DNA from: an uncultured Lachnospiraceae bacterium
GTDB lineage: Bacteria > Bacillota > Clostridia > Lachnospirales > Lachnospiraceae
Reading direction: 5' to 3'
DNA: 64,000 nucleotides
NCBI GenBank assembly: GCA_905199445.1
Contig: CAJKGK010000001.1
Span: forward strand, 124,001 to 188,000
The notes under the pieces are model-generated. The model saw only the letters and a list, made by a program, of their open reading frames with translations. It ran no database searches and was not told the DNA's origin. Below, piece after piece: positions 1-9,133 of this stretch. Positions within the stretch are counted from its first letter, which is position 1; each line of letters starts with the position of its first letter. The position numbers and the translations under genes were made by a program.

Positions 1-3000
1 GGAACCCCCAAAGATCCCAGCTCCGTGCCCCCAATATCCTCGGGCTTAATTCCCAGGGCATCCAGTCCATGAAACAATGACAGTACGTCCGGATCATCCA
101 GTCGGATTTTTGTGGCATCCACACCGGTAATATCCTCCAGCATACGAATCATTGTGGGATCATCGTGTCCCAGTATATCCAGCTTTAAAAGGTTATGGTC
201 AATAGAATGGTAGTCAAAATGCGTGGTAATGGTTCTTGTATTCACGTCATTGGCAGGATGCTGCACTGGCGTAAAGGTATAAATTTCCATACCCATAGGA
301 ACAACCACAATACCGCCAGGATGCTGACCGCTGGTTCGGCGCACACCAACACAGCCCTCTGCAATCCGCTCCAGCTCGCAGCTGCGTTTATGGATCTCAT
401 GATCCTCATAATAGCCTCTGGCATAGCCGTAAGCTGTTTTTTCCGCCAATGTACCGATCGTTCCCGCTCTGAAGGTCTGTCCGTGTCCGAAAATAACCTC
501 CGTATAGTCATGGGCCTTACTCTGATATTCACCTGAAAAATTCAGGTCAATATCCGGTTCCTTATTTCCTTTAAACCCCAGGAAAGTTTCAAAAGGGATA
601 TCATGGCCTTCTTTGGACAAAGGCTGACCGCAGACCGGGCAAAGCTTATCTTCCATATCACATCCGCTGCGTCCTGAAAAACTTTTCACATAATCAGAGT
701 CAAAGTCCACATACTTGCAGTTTGGACATAAATAATGAGCCTGGAGCGAGTTTACCTCTGTAATACCGGCCATAAACGCCGCAAAGGAAGATCCGACAGA
801 ACCACGGGAGCCTACCAGATAGCCGTCATCAACGGACTTCCACACCAGTTTCTGGGCAATGATATACATCACGGCGAAACCATTGCTGATAATAGAATTC
901 AGCTCTCTCTCCAGACGCTCGGTCACGATATCAGGCAAATTTTCTCCGTAAATCGAATGGGCCTTTTCATAACATATATTTCTCAGCGTCTGATCGGAAT
1001 TTTCAATGACCGGAGGGCACTTGTCCGGGCTCACCGGCGAAATTTTTTCGATGCGGTCTGCAATCTTATTGGTGTTGGTAATTACAACCTCCTCTGCCTT
1101 TTCCGATCCCAGATACATAAATTCCTCTAGCATTTCTTCTGTTGTCCGAAAATACAGAGGCGGCTGGTTGTCTGCATCTGCAAAGCCTTTTCCGGCCATA
1201 ATTACCCGGCGGTAAAGCTCATCCTCCGGATTGAGAAAGTGCACATCACAGGTGGCACATACAGGTTTGTCAAACTGCGCCCCGAGGCGGACAATTTTCC
1301 GATTCAGCTCTCGTAAATCCTCCTCATTGTTCACCTGAGGAATCTTTTCACTGTCAATCATGAAGTGATTATTGCCGATGGGCTGAATCTCCAGATAATC
1401 ATAAAAGCCAACGATTCTGGCGATTTCATCCTCCGGCCGATTGTTAAGTACAGCCTGAAACAACTCCCCGGCCTCGCAGGCGGAGCCTATAATCAGCCCT
1501 TCCCTGTACTTATTCAGCAGACTTTTAGGAATTCTGGGCCGACGCTGATAATACTGAAGGTGAGACAAGGAAACAAGACGGTAAAGATTCACCCGGCCAA
1601 TCTCATTTTGAACAAGGATAATGCAGTGAAAGGTTTTCAGTTTTTTAATGGCACTGTCTGACATATGGCTGATGGCATTTAACGCGTCCAGATCATAAAT
1701 TTCCTGCTTTTTCAGCCGCTGTATAAACCGCACAAAAACATGTGCCGTAGCCTGAGCATCATCTACTGCCCGGTGATGATTTTCCAGCACACAATCCATA
1801 GCCGCCACCACGGTATCCAGCTTATAATTTTTAAGATCCGGCAGCATGGCCCTGGCAATTCCCAGCGTATCCACAACCACAAATTCCCGCTCAATCCCCT
1901 GAACCTGACAATTATGCTTTATAAAGCTCATGTCAAACGCCGCATTATGAGCCACCATGATACAGCCTTCGCAAAATGCCATAAATTCCGGCAGCACCTG
2001 GTTAATAGCTCTGGCATCCAGCACCATATCATCATTAATCCCTGTCAATTTCTCGATTTCCGCAGGTATGGGCACACCGGGATTCACAAAGGTGGAGTAC
2101 CTGTCCACAATTTCACCGCCACTGACTTTGACTGCACCGATCTCGATGATATGATCATTCACCGAACTAAAGCCGGTTGTCTCGATATCAAACACTACAA
2201 AGTCACTGTCCAGACTTTCACCGTGACCGCCGTCCACAATCTGTTTCAGGTCATCCACAATATAAGCCTCACAGCCATAAATCACCTTAAAGGGCGCAGA
2301 AACTTTTTTCAGCTCATCCTTTCCCGCATCGGGATGTTCGGCCTGGTACTTTGAACGAAAAGCCTTATCAAAATCCTCCACAGCATGGTTGGCATCCGGA
2401 AAGGCCTGCACCACCCCGTGATCAGTCACGGCAAAAGCCGTATGTCCCCAGGAATATGCGGTTTTTAACATCTTTTTACAGTCAGCCACGCTGTCCATGT
2501 CACTCATCGTTGTATGAGCGTGAAGTTCCACCCGCTTTAATGGGCTGTTATCCATACGCTTTTGGGTAAAATCCGGAATTGTCTTAATCCCCACCACCGA
2601 GGATATGGCCACATCATGGTCATACTTGTCAATCAAAGCCATGCCTTTAAGCTTGACAAAGCTTCCTTTTTTCAGACTTCCCAGCACATCGGGGAGAAAA
2701 TCATTTTTTACAAACAGCTTGACCATAATACTGTCGGAAAAATCCGTGATGGCAAACATGATAATTGTCTTTTCATTTCGAATTTCCCTTGTTTCAACCT
2801 TGAAAATCTGTCCGTGAACAATCACCTCGCCGACTTCATCGGTAATTTCAGAAATCGGTGTAATCTCTCCATCAAAGCCCTTACCAAAGAAAATATCCTT
2901 GTCATCCACCCTGCGCTGCTGATAATTGTCGCGGCGCTGCTGCCATGTCTTTTTCTTTTCCTCGGCTTCTCTGGCCGAAGCAGCTTGATCCGCCGCCTCC

Positions 3001-3602
3001 TGCTTTGCCTCTTTTTTGGCTTCCTCATAGTTTTGAACAATACTTTGAATTTCCTTTTCCAAAGCTTCCTCGGCAAACTTTTTATGCCTGCTTTCAGTTT
3101 CCGGAATCCTGCAGATTTCCACGGCCAGATCCATACCAAAACGATTTTTATACAGATCAATTAACTTCTGCCTGGCACTTTCTATTTTTGTATTAGTTAT
3201 AAAATTATCTTCAACAGTAAGACGAAGGGTTCCATTGTCTGTGAATTCCTTTTTTGCTCTGTGGAAAACATTAGCCTCCACAGCACTCTCCTCCATCAGC
3301 TCGGCTTCAAAAGATGGGCCATAAAGATCCAGCAAATTTCCGGGCGTATACTGAGCCGACAAATGATAGTGTTCAACCATCTCAATATGGATATCCGGAT
3401 CTTCAAACAGCTGGGATTTGATCTCACCTTCCACATTTTTAATGTCCTCACGGAAAATCAAATGCCGGCTCTCCATATGTACCCGCACACATTTTCTTGT
3501 CCTGCTGGCCGTAACCCGGTCAACAAAAACCTCACCGAAAAGATCCTGAAGCGCCTGACTTAGCTTTAAAACAGGAAATACATGAAAAAATGGTGTTCCC
3601 AT
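1..3602 (-). CDS. polC: DNA polymerase III, PolC-type (3' end beyond window)
   Basis: This is the replicative DNA polymerase of low-GC Gram-positives, with an intrinsic proofreading exonuclease. About 1,200 residues are visible; the family is usually somewhat over 1,400, so the C-terminal part lies off the left edge. Seen in order: an N-terminal domain and OB-fold, a PHP motif HAHTTMSDMDS near residue 361, the exonuclease inserted in the PHP domain with DIETTG at about residue 472, a CPNC...CPVC zinc-binding pair, and the palm motif PDIDLNF at about residue 1015. The ATG at 3602 has AGGG 8 nt upstream. An in-frame ATG at 3608 overlaps the ispG stop but sits too close to that site. It is the last gene of the pyrH-to-polC run. 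Identity is very secure. Confidence 0.96.
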   Translation of the reverse strand, partial: MGTPFFHVFPVLKLSQALQDLFGEVFVDRVTASRTRKCVRVHMESRHLIFREDIKNVEGEIKSQLFEDPDIHIEMVEHYHLSAQYTPGNLLDLYGPSFEAELMEESAVEANVFHRAKKEFTDNGTLRLTVEDNFITNTKIESARQKLIDLYKNRFGMDLAVEICRIPETESRHKKFAEEALEKEIQSIVQNYEEAKKEAKQEAADQAASAREAEEKKKTWQQRRDNYQQRRVDDKDIFFGKGFDGEITPISEITDEVGEVIVHGQIFKVETREIRNEKTIIMFAITDFSDSIMVKLFVKNDFLPDVLGSLKKGSFVKLKGMALIDKYDHDVAISSVVGIKTIPDFTQKRMDNSPLKRVELHAHTTMSDMDSVADCKKMLKTAYSWGHTAFAVTDHGVVQAFPDANHAVEDFDKAFRSKYQAEHPDAGKDELKKVSAPFKVIYGCEAYIVDDLKQIVDGGHGESLDSDFVVFDIETTGFSSVNDHIIEIGAVKVSGGEIVDRYSTFVNPGVPIPAEIEKLTGINDDMVLDARAINQVLPEFMAFCEGCIMVAHNAAFDMSFIKHNCQVQGIEREFVVVDTLGIARAMLPDLKNYKLDTVVAAMDCVLENHHRAVDDAQATAHVFVRFIQRLKKQEIYDLDALNAISHMSDSAIKKLKTFHCIILVQNEIGRVNLYRLVSLSHLQYYQRRPRIPKSLLNKYREGLIIGSACEAGELFQAVLNNRPEDEIARIVGFYDYLEIQPIGNNHFMIDSEKIPQVNNEEDLRELNRKIVRLGAQFDKPVCATCDVHFLNPEDELYRRVIMAGKGFADADNQPPLYFRTTEEMLEEFMYLGSEKAEEVVITNTNKIADRIEKISPVSPDKCPPVIENSDQTLRNICYEKAHSIYGENLPDIVTERLERELNSIISNGFAVMYIIAQKLVWKSVDDGYLVGSRGSVGSSFAAFMAGITEVNSLQAHYLCPNCKYVDFDSDYVKSFSGRSGCDMEDKLCPVCGQPLSKEGHDIPFETFLGFKGNKEPDIDLNFSGEYQSKAHDYTEVIFGHGQTFRAGTIGTLAEKTAYGYARGYYEDHEIHKRSCELERIAEGCVGVRRTSGQHPGGIVVVPMGMEIYTFTPVQHPANDVNTRTITTHFDYHSIDHNLLKLDILGHDDPTMIRMLEDITGVDATKIRLDDPDVLSLFHGLDALGIKPEDIGGTELGSLGV

Positions 3603-3607
3603 GTCCA

Positions 3608-4675
3608 TCACCCTGCATTTCTTTCATTCCAGTGATCCAGTTCATCTTTAAGGGCAGCCAAAAGCTGATCTTCCGGCATTTTCCGTATAATCTGTCCTTT
3701 TTTAATCAGCAGTCCTTCGCCGATCCCGCCGGCGATCCCGATATCTGCCTCTCTGGCCTCCCCCGGACCGTTGACCGCACAGCCCATAACGGCCACCTTT
3801 ATATCTAAATCATAGCTTTGCACCATATTTTCAACCTGATTGGCCAGGCCAATTAAATCAATCTGTGTCCTTCCACAAGTCGGGCAGGACACAACTTCAA
3901 TACCGCCCTGCCGCAGTCCAAGTGTTTTTAAAATCAGTTTTGCAGACTTTATTTCTTCCACAGGATCTCCGGTTAAGGATACACGGATGGTATTGCCAAT
4001 GCCTTCGTTAAGCATAATCCCCAGGCCGACGGCTGATTTTATATTTCCGGAAATCAATGTTCCGGATTCGGTAATCCCCACATGAAGCGGATAATCCGTC
4101 ATTTTTGCAATCAGCTCATGGGCCTGCACACACATCATCACATCTGAGGATTTTATGCTGATGACCATATGATCATATCCCAGCTGTTCAATCATATGAA
4201 CCTTATCCAGGGCACTCTCCACAATACCTTCAGCAGTGACGCGGCCATATTTTTCAATAATCGGCTTTTCCAGGGAACCGCTGTTGACACCGACCCGAAT
4301 GGGAATGTGTCTAAGCTTTGCTGCATCCACCACAGCCTTTACACGCTCTGTGCTGCCAATATTTCCCGGATTTATACGAATCTTATCCACACCGTTTTCG
4401 ATGGCAGCCAGAGCCAGGCGATAATCAAAATGAATATCAGCGACCAGAGGAATATGAATCAGCTTCTTAATATCCCTAATAGCCTGTGCTGCCGCCATTG
4501 TAGGTACGGCTACGCGTACAATCTGGCAGCCCGCCGCCTCAAGGGCCAGAATCTGTGCCACCGTAGCCTTTACATCTTCGGTTTTTGTATTACACATGGA
4601 CTGAATCGCCACCGGATACTTACCGCCGATTTTCACGCCGCCAATATCTACGACTTTTGTATTTTCCCGTAACAT
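3608..4675 (-). CDS. ispG: 4-hydroxy-3-methylbut-2-en-1-yl diphosphate synthase
   Basis: IspG (GcpE) is the penultimate enzyme of the MEP isoprenoid pathway. It reductively converts methylerythritol cyclodiphosphate to HMBPP using a [4Fe-4S] cluster. The 355-residue length is the usual short bacterial form. The N-terminal TIM barrel opens with the typical VKIGGKYPVAIQSM stretch. The C-terminal cluster-binding part shows CPTCGRTQ and MGCAVNGPGE, which supply the conserved cysteines and the glutamate. It follows rseP and abuts polC, whose reading frame begins at or just past the ispG stop, so the genes are probably co-transcribed. It shares the MEP pathway with dxr two genes upstream. Confidence 0.97.
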   Translation of the reverse strand: MLRENTKVVDIGGVKIGGKYPVAIQSMCNTKTEDVKATVAQILALEAAGCQIVRVAVPTMAAAQAIRDIKKLIHIPLVADIHFDYRLALAAIENGVDKIRINPGNIGSTERVKAVVDAAKLRHIPIRVGVNSGSLEKPIIEKYGRVTAEGIVESALDKVHMIEQLGYDHMVISIKSSDVMMCVQAHELIAKMTDYPLHVGITESGTLISGNIKSAVGLGIMLNEGIGNTIRVSLTGDPVEEIKSAKLILKTLGLRQGGIEVVSCPTCGRTQIDLIGLANQVENMVQSYDLDIKVAVMGCAVNGPGEAREADIGIAGGIGEGLLIKKGQIIRKMPEDQLLAALKDELDHWNERNAG

Positions 4676-4719
4676 CTATTCATACTCCCTTCGTATTTAT
4701 CCAGTCTTCCTCATCATTT

Positions 4720-5748
4720 CTAGAAAAGATTGGATATATCATTAAACAGTACAACAACCATTAACACCATAAGTGCCGCAAAGCCGATCATATTAATCAG
4801 CCCTTCCCGCTCCCGATTCAGCGGTTTACCTTTAATGGCCTCTACAATCAAAAACAGAAAACGTCCGCCATCTAAAGCCGGGATAGGCAAAAGATTCATC
4901 ACGCCCAGATTGGCACTTAAAACAACAACAAGCTGCGCCATGGTCAAAATCACACTCATGGCCCCGTAGTCTTTGGCCACCTGATAATTTTCATCAATCA
5001 GATTTACAATCCCCACCGGGCCGGCAATATCATCCTTGGAAACACCGCCGGTGACAAGCATGCCCAGACTTTTGACAACTGAGGTAATATTATATTTAAC
5101 TTCGTAAAAACCATATTTAAAAAGATCCAAAAATCCCGGCTGCTTTGGCAGCGCACTTGCAATACCGATTCTATAAGAACCGGTGGTTTCATCATAAAAA
5201 GATTCCAGCATGGTCACTGCCTTAACGCCATCCCGCTCATAGGTAATTTCATAGGTTTCTCCGGGATTAAAATACATATACATCTGCAGTTCTTCAAACA
5301 TATGAATATCTGTATGATTCACTTTTGTAATCACATCTCCGGCACGAAGCCCAGCCTGAGCTGCCGGTGTGCCAGCTTCCACCGCTCCGATTTCCCCGTC
5401 TCTGTAGCCTGCATTAAAAATTATAAACATGGCAAATAAAAGGGCCAACAGGAAATTAAAGATTGGCCCCGCAAGCACCACGGACATTCTGGCCCACACA
5501 GATTTGGAGTTAAAGCTTCCTTCGTCCACATCGTCGGCATCCTCTCCCTGCATCATGCAGGCTCCGCCAAAAGGAAAAGCTCTGAGGGCATACACTGTGT
5601 CACCTTTTTGAAAGGAAAACACCTTTGGTCCCATACCCACAGCAAATTCATTTACCCGAATTCCATGCTGTTTTGCCAGCAGAAAATGTCCGAACTCATG
5701 TATAATAATGATTATACTAAATATGATAATTGCGAGAATTATCCCCAA
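4720..5748 (-). CDS. rseP: RIP metalloprotease, site-2 protease family (RseP)
   Basis: This is an intramembrane M50 zinc metalloprotease that cleaves transmembrane segments of anti-sigma factors and remnant signal peptides. The zinc motif HEFGH lies in the first hydrophobic segment. A PDZ domain follows in the middle (PAAQAGLRAGDVI), and the second metal-site segment reads NLLPIPALDGGR near the C-terminus. The open frame extends to an ATG at 5796, inside dxr. The TTG at 5748, one base past the dxr stop and just behind an AGGTGG site, gives the family-typical N-terminus in which the first helix runs straight into HEFGH. I therefore chose TTG, about 342 residues. It sits between dxr and ispG, a common Firmicutes arrangement. 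Confidence 0.94.
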   Translation of the reverse strand: MGIILAIIIFSIIIIIHEFGHFLLAKQHGIRVNEFAVGMGPKVFSFQKGDTVYALRAFPFGGACMMQGEDADDVDEGSFNSKSVWARMSVVLAGPIFNFLLALLFAMFIIFNAGYRDGEIGAVEAGTPAAQAGLRAGDVITKVNHTDIHMFEELQMYMYFNPGETYEITYERDGVKAVTMLESFYDETTGSYRIGIASALPKQPGFLDLFKYGFYEVKYNITSVVKSLGMLVTGGVSKDDIAGPVGIVNLIDENYQVAKDYGAMSVILTMAQLVVVLSANLGVMNLLPIPALDGGRFLFLIVEAIKGKPLNREREGLINMIGFAALMVLMVVVLFNDISNLF

Positions 5749-5749
5749 A

Positions 5750-6892
5750 CTACCACCTGCTTTCAATAAACTCGTAGGACGCCCGTTCTGTATCAAGAAT
5801 CTCGTCTACAGTAGGCGCCTGAATGACTTTATGATTTTCCATAGCTTTCTCAATAATATCAGGAATGTCCAAAAAGGCGATTTCCCGATCTAAAAATTTG
5901 GCAACTGCCCGCTCATTGGCTGCATTAAATACAGTGGGCATGGAACCACCGATTCGAGCTGCTTTATAAGCCAGCCAAAGTCCTCGAAATACATCCGGTC
6001 TGGGTTTTTCAAAGGTCATGGATGCCACTTGGAATAAATCCAGAGGCTGGCCGTTTAAGCCTCTTCTTTCCGGATAAAACAGCGCATATTGAATCGGAAG
6101 ACGCATATCTGGCGTTCCCAGCTGGGCAATCACCGCACCGTCGGTATATTCTACCGCGGAATGAATAATACTCTGAGGGTGAACAACGACCTGAATCTGA
6201 TCCAGGGGCACATCAAACAGCCACTGAGCCTCGATAACTTCCAGCCCTTTATTCACCATGGTCGCTGAATCAATGGTAATCTTGCGTCCCATCACCCAAT
6301 TGGGGTGCTTAAGGGCATCCTCCACCTGAATTTCTGAAAGTTCATCCAGCGTACGGCCTCTGAAAGGGCCGCCGGAAGCGGTAAGAAGGATTCTGCGAAT
6401 CCGGTTATCCCCCCGTCCCTGCAGAGACTGAAATATAGCGGAATGTTCACTGTCCACAGGCAGAATCGACACGCCGTATTCCTTTGCCAGAGGCATAATC
6501 AAGTGGCCTGCAGTCACCAGAGTTTCTTTATTGGCCAGTGCAATATTTTTTCCGGCCTTAATCGCCGCAATCGTAGGACGAATTCCAATCATCCCCACAA
6601 TGGCTGTCACTACAATTTCAACCTGAGGGAGTGTCACCGTCTCAATCAGACCATCCATCCCGGAAACGATTTTTACCGGAAGATCAGCCACACTTTCCCG
6701 AAGTCTGGCCGCATTTTCCTCAGACCACACAGCCGCAATCTGAGGCCTAAACATACGGATTTGTTCCTCCAAAAGCTTTATATTCGATCCGGCAGCCAGT
6801 GCCAGAACCTTTAAATCACTGTTATGCTTTGCAATATCCAGTGTCTGTGTTCCAATGGAACCTGTAGATCCCAGAACAGATATATACTTCAT
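5750..6892 (-). CDS. dxr: 1-deoxy-D-xylulose-5-phosphate reductoisomerase
   Basis: Dxr carries out the committed step of the MEP pathway, the NADPH-dependent rearrangement and reduction of DXP to methylerythritol 4-phosphate. The N-terminal NADPH-binding motif GSTGSIGTQTLD is visible. So are the metal and substrate region VDSEHSAIFQ and the signature IDSATMVNKGLEVIEA. At about 380 residues it has full family length. The ATG at 6892 has GGAGGG upstream; an in-frame GTG one codon earlier is less well placed. It lies between cdsA and rseP, and its stop is one base from the rseP TTG start, so translation of the two may be coupled. Confidence 0.97.
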   Translation of the reverse strand: MKYISVLGSTGSIGTQTLDIAKHNSDLKVLALAAGSNIKLLEEQIRMFRPQIAAVWSEENAARLRESVADLPVKIVSGMDGLIETVTLPQVEIVVTAIVGMIGIRPTIAAIKAGKNIALANKETLVTAGHLIMPLAKEYGVSILPVDSEHSAIFQSLQGRGDNRIRRILLTASGGPFRGRTLDELSEIQVEDALKHPNWVMGRKITIDSATMVNKGLEVIEAQWLFDVPLDQIQVVVHPQSIIHSAVEYTDGAVIAQLGTPDMRLPIQYALFYPERRGLNGQPLDLFQVASMTFEKPRPDVFRGLWLAYKAARIGGSMPTVFNAANERAVAKFLDREIAFLDIPDIIEKAMENHKVIQAPTVDEILDTERASYEFIESRW

Positions 6893-6907
6893 CACTTATC
6901 CCTCCAG

Positions 6908-7708
6908 TTATCCAAAAAATACCGCCAGAAAATAAACAACCGGTGCGGTAAATAAAATACTGTCAAATCGGTCCATCACACCGCCATGGCCCGGAATCAG
7001 TCTGCCGTAATCCTTAATGCCTTTATTGCGCTTAATCGCCGATGCCCCAAGATCGCCCACAATGGCAATCAGAGCGCCTGCACCGCCAATGAGGCCGCAG
7101 GCCACCATGGGATTTCCGAGACTTGGAAGTCTGTGCCCCAGAAAAAATCCATAGAGGATACCTAAAATCACCGCACCAGCCACGCCGCCGATGCCGCCTT
7201 CTATACTTTTTTTAGGGCTTAGAACCGGTGCCATTTTATGACGGCCAATGAGTCGTCCCACGCAGTAGGCACAGGTATCATTTCCCCAGGCACTGACAAA
7301 AACGAGGGGAATCAGATAAAGGCCGTCGGGAAGCTCCCTAATCTGATACATAAACATCATCAGCACCGGAACATAAATCAATCCAAAAACGCCTGCAGCT
7401 GCCTGATCTGCGTTAAATTTAGGAAATGAAAAGACATACACAAACATAACCAGGAGAAAGCTAAGCACAATGGCGCCCATAACAAGCTGCATGCTGCCGC
7501 TGCGTACAGCCAGAATATAGCAGAGTGCCCCCAAACCTCCTGCATATCCTATCATATTGTTGTGTATATTATATGTCTTATAAAGCTCATATAATCCTAT
7601 GAAAGACAGAATCGCTGTCAGAACAAATAAAACATCATGGCCGAGAATCATCGCAGCAATCATAATTACCAGCAGTACAATACCACTGATCAGACGGGTC
7701 ACAAACAT
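6908..7708 (-). CDS. cdsA: phosphatidate cytidylyltransferase
   Basis: CdsA makes CDP-diacylglycerol from phosphatidate and CTP, the branch point of phospholipid synthesis, in the cytoplasmic membrane. The 266-residue protein consists mostly of hydrophobic helices. It ends with the family signature, here reading SAIKRNKGIKDYGRLIPGHG followed by MDRFDS, which carries the conserved metal-binding acidic residues. A strong AAGGAGG site precedes the ATG at 7708. It lies 12 nt after uppS and just before dxr, the usual uppS-cdsA-dxr order. Confidence 0.96.
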   Translation of the reverse strand: MFVTRLISGIVLLVIMIAAMILGHDVLFVLTAILSFIGLYELYKTYNIHNNMIGYAGGLGALCYILAVRSGSMQLVMGAIVLSFLLVMFVYVFSFPKFNADQAAAGVFGLIYVPVLMMFMYQIRELPDGLYLIPLVFVSAWGNDTCAYCVGRLIGRHKMAPVLSPKKSIEGGIGGVAGAVILGILYGFFLGHRLPSLGNPMVACGLIGGAGALIAIVGDLGASAIKRNKGIKDYGRLIPGHGGVMDRFDSILFTAPVVYFLAVFFG

Positions 7709-7720
7709 GTCGCTTCCTCC

Positions 7721-8449
7721 TTATTTTACACCGCCGAAACGCCGGTCTCTTGTATTATACTGTTCAATGGCACGAATCAATTCGGTTCTGTCAAAATCCG
7801 GCCACAGCACATCTGTAAAATAAAATTCTGTGTAAGCCAGCTGCCAAAGCAAAAAATTAGAAAGCCGCTGTTCACCGCTTGTACGGATCAAAAGATCTGG
7901 ATCCGGCAGGTCGGCCGTATCCAAATAGCGCTCAAATACCTTTTCGTCCACAGCCTCAGGCCTTAAGCTGCCGGACACCGCATCTGCAGCCAGATGTCGG
8001 ATTGCCCGAACCATTTCATCCCGGCTTCCGTAATTCAGGGCAATCGAAAAATTCAGCCCTGTATTTTTTGCTGAAACAGCCTCCAGCTCCTCAATGGACT
8101 GACGAATATCATCCGACAGACCTGTCTTATCGCCAAGGACACGCACCCGCATATTATTTTTGCTGGTTCGCTCCAGACAATCCTCCAGATAATCTTTTAA
8201 AAGCTTCATCAGCGTGTCCACTTCCTTTTGCGGACGTTTCCAGTTTTCTGTGGAAAAAGCGTACACGGTCAGATACTTAATTCCCAGATTCCATGCCACC
8301 TCACATATTTTTTCCACATTTTTACTTCCCTGAGCATGGCCATAATTACGGGGCATGAAACGCTTTTTTGCCCACCGTCCGTTGCCGTCCAGAATAATGG
8401 CAACATGCTGGGGAATATTATATATTTTTCCATCAATTTCTTTTTCCAT
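7721..8449 (-). CDS. uppS: isoprenyl transferase (undecaprenyl diphosphate synthase)
   Basis: UppS condenses isopentenyl diphosphate units onto farnesyl diphosphate in cis, producing the undecaprenyl carrier for cell-wall synthesis. The signature VAIILDGNGRWAKKR near the N-terminus contains the catalytic aspartate. RTSGEQRLSNFLLWQ and the following TEFYF are the conserved C-terminal motifs. I start it at the ATG at 8449, which has GGAGG 5 nt upstream and gives 242 residues; a start nine codons earlier has no such site. A terminator-like hairpin separates it from frr, so expression may drop or restart here. Confidence 0.96.
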   Translation of the reverse strand: MEKEIDGKIYNIPQHVAIILDGNGRWAKKRFMPRNYGHAQGSKNVEKICEVAWNLGIKYLTVYAFSTENWKRPQKEVDTLMKLLKDYLEDCLERTSKNNMRVRVLGDKTGLSDDIRQSIEELEAVSAKNTGLNFSIALNYGSRDEMVRAIRHLAADAVSGSLRPEAVDEKVFERYLDTADLPDPDLLIRTSGEQRLSNFLLWQLAYTEFYFTDVLWPDFDRTELIRAIEQYNTRDRRFGGVK

Positions 8450-8467
8450 ATTTCCTCCATGAAAAAG

Positions 8468-8501
8468 CTGCCGCAAAACATTATATGATATTTTGCGGCA
8501 G
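8468..8501 (-). terminator. terminator-like hairpin between frr and uppS
   Basis: CTGCCGCAAAA and TTTTGCGGCAG form a perfect 11-bp stem around a 12-nt loop. On the minus strand it is followed by CTTTTTC, only about 15 nt before the uppS start codon. It could be a partial terminator inside the operon or a translation-affecting structure. Confidence 0.6.
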
Positions 8502-8522
8502 TCCTGAAATCTTTTCTCTGTC

Positions 8523-8540
8523 TGACGGCAGCTGCCGTCA
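8523..8540. repeat. perfect 18-bp palindrome downstream of frr
   Basis: TGACGGCAGCTGCCGTCA reads identically on both strands. It lies 13 nt past the frr stop codon and 22 bp from the adjoining hairpin at 8468-8501. It could be a protein-binding site or the start of a compound 3' structure. No function can be assigned from sequence alone. Confidence 0.55.
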
Positions 8541-8552
8541 TATCCAAACCTA

Positions 8553-9107
8553 TTATACAGTCATAACTTCCTTTGTCTTAACTTCGACTGCTTTTTCAAC
8601 TTTTTCAATATACTTATCTGTAAGCTTCTGAATCGCATCTTCCAGATCAGCATAATCATCTTCAGAAATTTCTTTTGATTTATTCAGCTTTTTAAACGCA
8701 TCATTGGCGTCACGACGGATATTGCGGACTGCAACTTTAGCGTTCTCACCTTTTTTCTTCACATCTTTGGCAAGCTCCTTACGACGCTCCTCTGTCAGTT
8801 CAGGAAATACAAGGCGGATTGTTCTTCCGTCATTGGTTGGTGTGATTCCCAGATCCGATGCCAGAATCGCTTTTTCAATATCTTTGATCAGCTTGGATTC
8901 CCATGGCTGAATCATGATCATACGGGCTTCCGGTACTGAAATGTTGCCGACCTGCTGAATCGGTGTGGGTGTGCCATAATAATCTACAACCAGTCTGTCA
9001 AGTACATGGGGATTGGCGCGCCCTGCACGGATGGAAGCATATTCTCTTTCCAGACTTTCCAGACTTTTACTCATTTTTGTTTCATAAGACTTAATTCTTT
9101 CATCCAT
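8553..9107 (-). CDS. frr: ribosome recycling factor
   Basis: Frr, with EF-G, splits post-termination ribosomes so the subunits can be reused. At 184 residues it has the usual length. The N-terminal part contains RAGRANPHVLDRLVVDYYGTPTPIQQ split across a helix and strand, with PWESKLIKDIEKAI and GRTIRLVFPELTEERRKEL following; all are typical of the family. The ATG at 9107 is preceded by an AGGAGG-type site. It lies 26 nt after pyrH, as in most bacteria, and upstream of uppS. Confidence 0.98.
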   Translation of the reverse strand: MDERIKSYETKMSKSLESLEREYASIRAGRANPHVLDRLVVDYYGTPTPIQQVGNISVPEARMIMIQPWESKLIKDIEKAILASDLGITPTNDGRTIRLVFPELTEERRKELAKDVKKKGENAKVAVRNIRRDANDAFKKLNKSKEISEDDYADLEDAIQKLTDKYIEKVEKAVEVKTKEVMTV

Positions 9108-9133
9108 AATAAAAATCCTCCTGATTATATATG

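Noticed and set aside
242..532. 96-codon minus-strand open frame
   Set aside because: It is in another frame inside the polC coding region on the same strand; the polC frame is intact through it.
1740..2354. 204-codon plus-strand open frame
   Set aside because: It lies antisense to the polC exonuclease and PHP region, which shows clear conserved motifs. The frame has no ribosome-binding site and no recognisable domain.
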